The notes beneath the pieces are model-generated. The model had not been told where the DNA came from. It did not search any database and saw only the letters and a program-made list of their open reading frames with translations. Positions 58,747 through 64,000 of a DNA stretch of 64,000 bases are shown one piece after another. Position 1 is the first letter of the stretch; every line of letters starts with the position of its first letter. The translations under genes were made by a program, and so were the position numbers. This DNA is from Halomonas caseinilytica (lineage in GTDB: Bacteria; Pseudomonadota; Gammaproteobacteria; Pseudomonadales; Halomonadaceae), in contig NZ_BDEP01000007.1 in assembly GCF_001662305.1 (NCBI RefSeq), positions 124,001 through 188,000 on the forward strand, in the 5' to 3' direction.

Positions 58747-58770
58747 ACGGGGCGGCGGACGCCGCCCCGT
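58747..58770 (+). terminator. Terminator after accC
   Basis: A 10-bp stem, ACGGGGCGGC (58747-58756) and GCCGCCCCGT (58761-58770), loop GGAC, followed by TGTCGTTT. Confidence 0.75.
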
Positions 58771-58821
58771 TGTCGTTTCGACGATCCGCCAATCCATCGC
58801 CCCAAGATCCCGGGAGTCTTC

Positions 58822-59736
58822 ATGCCCTGGTTGCAACTCAAGGCCCGTATCGCGCCGGAACACGCCGAAGTGCTCGAGGAGCTGTTGCTGGATGAAGGCG
58901 CCACCGCCATCACCCTGCAGGATGCCCAGGACGAGCCGCTCTTCGAGCCCGAGCGCGGCACCACGCCGCTCTGGAACGAGACGGTGCTCACCGGCCTCCA
59001 TGACGATCTCGAAGGGCTTTCAGCCATGCTCGAACGCCTGGCCGCGGCCTGGGCCGAGGCCATGCCCGGCGAGCCCTTCCCCGAGATCGAGCACGAACTG
59101 CTCGCCGACCGCGACTGGGAGCGGGAATGGATGAGCGACTTCGAGCCCCTGCGCATGGGGCAACGTCTTTGGATCGTGCCGAGCTGGCACAAGGCTCCGG
59201 ACCCCCAGGCAGTCAATCTGCTGCTGGACCCCGGCCTGGCCTTCGGCACCGGGACCCACCCCACCACCGCGTTGTGCCTCGCCTGGCTGGACGGCCTGGC
59301 GGTGGACGGCGAACTGGACGACCGAGAGGTGCTCGACGTGGGCTGCGGCTCCGGTATCCTGGCCATTGCCGCCCTGCGGCTCGGCGCCCGCCACGCCACG
59401 GGAACCGACATCGATCCCCAGGCGCTCACCGCCAGCCGCGACAATGCCGAACGCAACGGCATCGACGAGACGGCACTGCGCCTCGAATACCCGGAATCGC
59501 TCGAGACCGAGGCAAGATTCCCGCTGGTGGTGGCCAATATCCTGGCCGGCCCCCTGGTGGAACTTGCCGACGAGATTGCCGAACGCGTCGCGCCCGGTGG
59601 CCGGCTGGCCCTGTCCGGCATCCTGGAAACCCAGGCCGATGAGGTGCTGGCCGCCTATGCGGCGCGAGGCCTGTCGATGGATGAGCCAGAGATACGCGAG
59701 GGCTGGGTACGGCTCACTGGACGACGTTCGACTTGA
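58822..59736 (+). CDS. prmA: Ribosomal protein L11 methyltransferase
   Basis: A 304-residue SAM-dependent methyltransferase that trimethylates L11. The start at 58822 (MPWLQLKAR) has GGGAG upstream; longer readings run into the accC terminator. The N-terminal substrate domain includes DWEREWMSDF, followed by FGTGTHPTT and SAM motif DVGCGSGILAIAA. The NPPY-like catalytic motif appears as VVANILAGPL, usual for PrmA. Confidence 0.96.
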   Translation: MPWLQLKARIAPEHAEVLEELLLDEGATAITLQDAQDEPLFEPERGTTPLWNETVLTGLHDDLEGLSAMLERLAAAWAEAMPGEPFPEIEHELLADRDWEREWMSDFEPLRMGQRLWIVPSWHKAPDPQAVNLLLDPGLAFGTGTHPTTALCLAWLDGLAVDGELDDREVLDVGCGSGILAIAALRLGARHATGTDIDPQALTASRDNAERNGIDETALRLEYPESLETEARFPLVVANILAGPLVELADEIAERVAPGGRLALSGILETQADEVLAAYAARGLSMDEPEIREGWVRLTGRRST

Positions 59737-59803
59737 GTGGCCTTCACCCTGAATAGCGGGGGGCGTATGATGTGTCCCCCTTTCTCAGTAGCTGATCGAG
59801 AGC

Positions 59804-60862
59804 ATGTCCGATTCCAGCCCTTTGCCGCGCATTGGTCGCCATACCTTGCCCAACCGGGTCATCCTGGCTCCCATGGCCGGCGTGACCGACCGCCCCTTCA
59901 GGGCGCTCGGCCGTCGTCTTGGAGCAGGCCTGGTGGTGGGCGAGATGGTGACCTCTGACCCCAGCCTGTGGCACACCCGAAAGTCGCGGCTGCGCATGGA
60001 CCATCGCGGCGAACCCGGACCTCGCGCCGTGCAGATCGCCGGCGGTGACGCCGCCATGCTTGCCGAGGCTGCCCGGCTCAATGCCGAGATGGGCGCCGAG
60101 ATCATCGACATCAACATGGGTTGTCCCGCCAAGAAGGTCTGCAACAAGGCGGCCGGCTCGGCACTGCTGCGCGACGAGGCCCTGGTTGCCGAGATTCTCG
60201 AGGCCGTGGTCGACGCCGTGGACATCCCTGTGACATTGAAGATTCGCACTGGCTGGTGTGCCGAAAGCAACAATGGCGTACGCGTGGCCCGTCTGGCCGA
60301 ATCGACGGGCATCCAGGCGCTCGCAGTCCATGGTCGCCATCGTCAGCAGCGCTACACCGGCGAGGCCGAGTACGACACCATCGCCGACATCAAGGCGAAC
60401 GTGAACATTCCGGTCTTTGCCAACGGCGACATCGATTCGCCCGAGAAAGCCCGCCAAGTCCTCGACTATACTGGAGCGGATGCGGTGATGATCGGCCGCG
60501 GCGCCCAGGGCAATCCCTGGATCTTCCGCGAGATCGACCATTACCTGCGCCACGGTCGACGAATGGCACCTCCCGACGATGTCGAACGTGCCGCCGTATT
60601 GCGCGACCACTTGTCGGCCCTGCATGACTTTTACGGTGAGCACATGGGCGTGCGCATTGCGCGCAAGCACATCGGCTGGTATCTCGCCGGCGATGCTCGC
60701 TTCGACGACACCGCGCGCAAGCGCCTTCGTGCCACCTTCAACGGCCTGGTCAACGCCAACGACCAGCGCCGCTTCATCGACGAACTGTTTCGTCATGGTC
60801 CCGCCGAGTCGACACCTGAGCTCGAGCGGGGCATGACATCGGATGGAACCTGTGCCGCATGA
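59804..60862 (+). CDS. dusB: tRNA-dihydrouridine synthase B
   Basis: A 352-residue FMN enzyme that reduces U17 in t[16 protein letters not shown], the catalytic Cys motif [12 protein letters not shown] and [11 protein letters not shown] are diagnostic. Its stop overlaps the fis start (ATGA), the conserved dusB-fis operon, so its promoter probably also drives fis. Confidence 0.97.
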   Translation: MSDSSPLPRIGRHTLPNRVILAPMAGVTDRPFRALGRRLGAGLVVGEMVTSDPSLWHTRKSRLRMDHRGEPGPRAVQIAGGDAAMLAEAARLNAEMGAEIIDINMGCPAKKVCNKAAGSALLRDEALVAEILEAVVDAVDIPVTLKIRTGWCAESNNGVRVARLAESTGIQALAVHGRHRQQRYTGEAEYDTIADIKANVNIPVFANGDIDSPEKARQVLDYTGADAVMIGRGAQGNPWIFREIDHYLRHGRRMAPPDDVERAAVLRDHLSALHDFYGEHMGVRIARKHIGWYLAGDARFDDTARKRLRATFNGLVNANDQRRFIDELFRHGPAESTPELERGMTSDGTCAA

Positions 60863-61191
60863 CCAGCAGCCAAGCCTTTACCCAGTCTTCCGCGCTGCCC
60901 GAGATCGACGAACCCCGGGCCTCTCGCGACAACGCCGATGACAGCGCTCCCGCGCCCGGCGACGATATGCTCCTGCGTGACGCCGTGGATGCCGCCATGC
61001 GCCGCTACTTCGCCCACCTGGACGGCTGCGAGGTAACCGACCTGCATGCCATGGTGATGGCCGAGGTGGAGGCTCCCCTGCTCGCCTCGGTGCTGGATCA
61101 CGCTCAGGGCAACCAGACCCGCGCCGCCGAGATGCTGGGGCTCAATCGGGGCACCCTGCGCAAGAAGCTCAAGCACTATGAATTGATCTGA
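60859..61191 (+). CDS. fis: DNA-binding protein Fis
   Basis: A 110-residue nucleoid protein. The C-terminal helix-turn-helix [20 protein letters not shown] (about 86-105) is the Fis signature; the N-terminal 30 residues are longer and less conserved than in E. coli (98 residues). Fis bends DNA and activates rRNA and other growth-phase promoters. Coupled to dusB by a four-base overlap. Confidence 0.96.
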   Translation: MTSSQAFTQSSALPEIDEPRASRDNADDSAPAPGDDMLLRDAVDAAMRRYFAHLDGCEVTDLHAMVMAEVEAPLLASVLDHAQGNQTRAAEMLGLNRGTLRKKLKHYELI

Positions 61192-61253
61192 ACACGAGGG
61201 CCCCGGCGCCCTCGTACTCGCTTCGCCCCCACGCCTGCAACAGAGTGATTTTC

Positions 61254-62834
61254 ATGGCCCAATCCATCTCCTCCATCATGCCGGTACGTCGCGCCCTGAT
61301 CAGTGTCTCCGACAAGACCGGCATCGTCGATTTCGCACGAGGCCTGCGCGACCGGAACGTCGAGCTGCTCTCCACCGGCGGCACCTACCGCCTGCTGCGC
61401 GATAACGGCGTGCCTGTCACCGAGGTCTCCGAGCACACCGGCTTCCCCGAGATCATGGACGGTCGCGTCAAGACGCTGCATCCGCGGATCCACGGCGGCA
61501 TCCTCGGCCGGCGCGGCCAGGACGATGCCGTCATGGCCGAGCACGATATCCCCGCGATCGACATGGTGGTGGTCAATCTCTACCCGTTCGCCGCCACCGT
61601 GGCACGTCCCGACTGCACCCTCGAGGACGCCATCGAGAACATCGACATCGGCGGGCCGACCATGGTCCGGGCCTGTGCCAAGAACCATGCCTACACCTCC
61701 ATCGTGGTGGCTGCCGACGATTACGGCCGTATCCTCGAAGAACTGGATCAAGGCGGCATCAGCCAGGCCACCCGCTTCGACCTGGCCGTGAAGGCCTTCG
61801 AGCACACCGCCGGCTACGACGCGGCCATCGCCAATTACCTGGGCGCTCGCACCGAGGGCGGCGAGGAAGGCTTCCCGCGCACCTACAACCTGCAGTTCCA
61901 CAAGAAGCAGTCCATGCGCTACGGCGAGAACCCGCACCAGGCCGCTGCCTTCTACGTGGACCCGGCCAGCCGGGAGCCCAGCGTGGCCACGGCACGCACC
62001 CTGCAGGGCAAGCCGCTGTCCTACAACAATGTCGCCGATACCGATGCCGCCTTCGAGTGCGTCAAGGGCTTCGACGAGACCGCCTGCGTGATCGTCAAGC
62101 ATGCCAACCCCTGTGGCGTCGCCGTTGGCGAGAGTGCACTGTCGGCGTACGACAAGGCCTTCGCCACCGACCCGACCAGCGCCTTCGGTGGCATCATCGC
62201 CTTTAACGTCCCCCTCGACGCCGAGACCGCCCGGGCGATCATCGACCGCCAGTTCGTCGAGGTGATCATCGCTCCCGGCGTGGAGCCGGCGGCCATCGAG
62301 ATCGTCGCCGAGAAGAAGAACGTGCGCCTACTCGATGTCGCCGAGCACTGGCCGGGCGAGCGCGAAAAGGGACACGACCTCAAGCGTGTCACCGGTGGCT
62401 TGCTGGTGCAGGATCGCGACCTGGGCATGGTCGAGCGCGGCGATCTCCGCGTGGTGTCGGATCGAGTGCCGACGGAACAGGAAATGCGTGACCTGACCTT
62501 CGCCTGGAAGGTCGGCAAGTTCATCAAGTCCAATGCCATCGTCTATGCCAAGGGCGGCCAGACCATCGGCGTCGGCGCCGGCCAGATGAGCCGCGTCTAC
62601 TCGGCCAAGATCGCCGGCATCAAGGCCGCCGACGAAGGCCTGTCGGTCCCCGGCTCGGTCATGGCCAGCGACGCCTTCTTCCCCTTCCGCGACGGCATCG
62701 ACGCCGCGGCGGCAGCCGGCATCACCGCCGTCATCCAGCCCGGCGGCTCAATGCGCGACCAGGAAGTGATCGACGCCGCCAACGAGGCCGGTATCGCCAT
62801 GGTGTTCACCGGAATGCGGCACTTCAGGCACTGA
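61254..62834 (+). CDS. purH: Bifunctional AICAR transformylase / IMP cyclohydrolase
   Basis: A 526-residue enzyme for the last two steps of IMP synthesis. The N-terminal cyclohydrolase domain has [12 protein letters not shown] and [15 protein letters not shown]. The C-terminal transformylase has [11 protein letters not shown] and ends MRHFRH as usual. Start 61254 (MAQSISS) follows AGAGTGA; a GTG nine bases earlier is less likely. purD, which often follows purH, is absent; instead there is a long nested hairpin and a strong terminator. Confidence 0.97.
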   Translation: MAQSISSIMPVRRALISVSDKTGIVDFARGLRDRNVELLSTGGTYRLLRDNGVPVTEVSEHTGFPEIMDGRVKTLHPRIHGGILGRRGQDDAVMAEHDIPAIDMVVVNLYPFAATVARPDCTLEDAIENIDIGGPTMVRACAKNHAYTSIVVAADDYGRILEELDQGGISQATRFDLAVKAFEHTAGYDAAIANYLGARTEGGEEGFPRTYNLQFHKKQSMRYGENPHQAAAFYVDPASREPSVATARTLQGKPLSYNNVADTDAAFECVKGFDETACVIVKHANPCGVAVGESALSAYDKAFATDPTSAFGGIIAFNVPLDAETARAIIDRQFVEVIIAPGVEPAAIEIVAEKKNVRLLDVAEHWPGEREKGHDLKRVTGGLLVQDRDLGMVERGDLRVVSDRVPTEQEMRDLTFAWKVGKFIKSNAIVYAKGGQTIGVGAGQMSRVYSAKIAGIKAADEGLSVPGSVMASDAFFPFRDGIDAAAAAGITAVIQPGGSMRDQEVIDAANEAGIAMVFTGMRHFRH

Positions 62835-62840
62835 CCCGAG

Positions 62841-62958
62841 GGGAAAACGCTGGAACTCGGTCATGCGTCGTTGAAAATCGGCTTGAAATGCTCATTTGCA
62901 ACAGCAAACTCCGCTTTCGCGCCGATTTTCGCCTAGCCTATCATCCAGCTGTTTTCCC
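62841..62958 (+). ncRNA. Candidate structured RNA: nested long hairpin in the purH 3' region
   Basis: Starting six bases after the purH stop, nested inverted repeats pair over 118 bases. The outer stem is GGGAAAAC-GCTGGA (62841-62854) with TCCAGC-T-GTTTTCCC (62944-62958). The middle stem is GAAAATCGGC (62873-62882) with GCCGATTTTC (62921-62930). Inside are GAAA/TTTC (62885-62888, 62915-62918) and TTTGC-AACA-GCAAA (62895-62908), separated by a symmetric 6x6 internal loop (TGCTCA and CTCCGC). The strand is assumed from purH. The inner part recalls TGCTCATTT...AAACTCCGC elements I remember from Pseudomonas intergenic DNA; that memory is unverified. Confidence 0.6.
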
Positions 62959-62973
62959 AGGATCGTACAAAGC

Positions 62974-63007
62974 AACACCCCGCCGAGCGTGCTCGGCGGG
63001 GTGTTTT
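62974..63007 (+). terminator. Strong intrinsic terminator after purH
   Basis: A perfect 15-bp stem, AACACCCCGCCGAGC (62974-62988) and its complement (62991-63005), nearly loopless as drawn, with the 3' arm running into TTTT. It can also serve the convergent gabD-type gene. Confidence 0.88.
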
Positions 63008-63009
63008 AC

Positions 63010-63052
63010 TTTCAGCTTCCAGGCGCGTAGCGCCGTTCTTCAAGCTTCCAGC
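63010..63052 (-). repeat. GCTGGAAG-type repeat at the stop codon of the gabD-like gene
   Basis: Read on the minus strand, the TAA of the gene is followed at once by GCTGGAAGCTTGAAG, then GGCGC-TAC-GCGCC (a small hairpin), then CTGGAAGCTGAAAG. It resembles the element at the pfp stop codon (50902-50980) in unit and in placement. Confidence 0.72.
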
Positions 63053-64000
63053 TTAGTCCCCGAGATCGATACACAGGTACTTGGTCTCGAGGAATTCCTC
63101 GATGCCCTGATGGCCACCCTCACGACCCAGCCCGGAGGCCTTGACGCCACCGAAGGGCGCGGCGGCGTTGGAAATCAGCCCGGTGTTGATGCCCACCATG
63201 CCGTACTCCAGGGCATCGGCCACGCGCCAGACACGCCCCAGGTCGCGGGAGTAGAAGTAGGAAGCCAGGCCATATTCGGTGTCGTTGGCCATGCGCACGG
63301 CGTCTTCCTCGTCCTCGAAGGGGAAGACAGCGGCCAGAGGCCCGAAGGTCTCCTCGCCTGCCACCTTCATGCTGTCAGTGGCCTCGGTGATCAGCGTCGG
63401 CGTGAAGAAGTTGCCGCCCAGTGGGTGTGGGTGGCCCCCCAGCAGCAGTTCGGCGCCATGCTCGACGGCATCATGAACGTGTTCGGAAACCTTCTCCACG
63501 GCCTTCTCGTCGATCAGCGGGCCGATGTTGACGCCTGCCTTCGTGCCATCGCCGACCTTGAGTTCGCTGTTCATCGCCACCGCCAGCTTCTCGCAGAAGG
63601 CGTTGACCACACTCGATTGCACCAGGAAGCGGTTGGTGCACACGCAGGTCTGGCCGGCGTTGCGGAACTTGGCCGCCATGGCCCCCTCCACGGCGGCATC
63701 CAGGTCCGCGTCCTCGAAGACGATGAAGGGAGCGTTGCCGCCGAGCTCCAGGGAAATCTTCTGCACGTGACGCGATGCCTGGGCCATCAGTTCGCGCCCC
63801 ACCTCAGTGGATCCGGTAAAGGTGATCTTGCGCACCACCGGCGACTCGGTCAGCGCGGCGGCGATTTCCGAAGCGCGTCCTGGCACCACGTTGAACACGC
63901 CGCGCGGAATACCGGCTCGTTCAGCAAGCATGGCCAGGGCGGTGGCCGAGAAGGGCGTCTGGCTGGCCGGCTTGACCACGAAGGTACACCCCGCCGCCAG
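63053..64000 (-). CDS. gabD: Succinate-semialdehyde dehydrogenase (GabD type), 3' part; start outside the window
   Basis: At least 315 C-terminal residues of an NAD(P)-dependent aldehyde dehydrogenase. Visible motifs are VVKPASQTPFSA, GSTEVGREL, the general-base Glu in SLELGGNAPFIVF, the catalytic Cys in NAGQTCVCTNRF and the C-terminal PFGGVKASGLGREG. The Cys-Val-Cys pair is typical of GabD, which oxidises succinic semialdehyde to succinate in GABA and related degradation. The reading frame continues to the window edge (LAAGCTF before VVKP). Its partner gabT is not in view. Other semialdehyde substrates remain possible. Confidence 0.88.
   Translation of the reverse strand: MAAGCTFVVKPASQTPFSATALAMLAERAGIPRGVFNVVPGRASEIAAALTESPVVRKITFTGSTEVGRELMAQASRHVQKISLELGGNAPFIVFEDADLDAAVEGAMAAKFRNAGQTCVCTNRFLVQSSVVNAFCEKLAVAMNSELKVGDGTKAGVNIGPLIDEKAVEKVSEHVHDAVEHGAELLLGGHPHPLGGNFFTPTLITEATDSMKVAGEETFGPLAAVFPFEDEEDAVRMANDTEYGLASYFYSRDLGRVWRVADALEYGMVGINTGLISNAAAPFGGVKASGLGREGGHQGIEEFLETKYLCIDLGD

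Overview
This is a GC-rich, densely coded gammaproteobacterial chromosome segment with no rRNA, tRNA, CRISPR array, insertion sequence or prophage that I can see. Gene content and order (Na+-NQR beside a long-form GAPDH and mfd; proA-nadD-rsfS-rlmH-mrdA-rodA-mltB-rlpA-dacA-ybeD-lipB; dsbD-accB-accC-prmA-dusB-fis-purH) resemble Pseudomonas-type genomes. The DUF3141 PHA-synthase-like gene and the style of the intergenic repeats point to Halomonas or another Halomonadaceae member. That genus assignment is inference; no rRNA gene is present to test it.

Layout. 1-2524: start of leuC, a divergent LysR regulator with a clear dyad operator, and an orphan membrane transporter-like protein. 2530-7431: ybeL and leuS-lptE-holA. 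7570-9375: a secreted or lipoprotein set (PA2779-like, PA2778-like C39-type peptidase with TPR, DUF488). 9430-15834: nqrABCDEF on the minus strand followed by nqrM. 16130-27000: gap, mfd, two L,D-transpeptidases flanking an Lpp/OprI-like lipoprotein, DUF6586 and topA. 27337-31677: a DUF3141 hydrolase, a shrunken biotin-carboxylase-like protein and a divergent CbbR-like regulator. 31831-43409: lipA, then on the minus strand the long cell-wall, ribosome-maturation, NAD and proline block from proA to lipB. 43500-47364: two overlapping membrane proteins with eroded GGDEF-like domains, a DedA-PAP2 fusion and a LysE-type exporter. 47426-53513: ubiX, mpl, PPi-dependent phosphofructokinase, a PP2C-pseudokinase and inorganic pyrophosphatase. 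53618-62834: DUF2333, dsbD, accBC, prmA, dusB-fis and purH. 62841-63052: a nested long hairpin, the purH terminator and a repeat. 63053-64000: the 3' part of a gabD-type aldehyde dehydrogenase.

How the genes work together. Much of the window serves the envelope: elongasome (mrdA, rodA), peptidoglycan trimming and crosslinking (dacA, mltB, rlpA, two L,D-transpeptidases), recycling (mpl), an outer-membrane lipoprotein, LPS assembly (lptE) and periplasmic redox (dsbD). A sodium-pumping respiratory complex fits a salt-adapted cell. Lipoate and fatty-acid start-up genes (lipA, lipB, accB, accC) and PPi-linked glycolysis (pfp, ppa) form the metabolic core.

The less ordinary material is: (i) a roughly 118-nt nested inverted-repeat element between the purH stop and its terminator; (ii) a truncated, active-site-poor AccC paralogue next to a Cys-type PhaC-like hydrolase; (iii) a tandem pair of membrane proteins with degenerate GGDEF domains; (iv) a PP2C-kinase fusion whose kinase half lacks the catalytic Asp, set between two PPi enzymes; (v) a terminator-like hairpin inside the signal-peptide codons of the C39-type peptidase gene.
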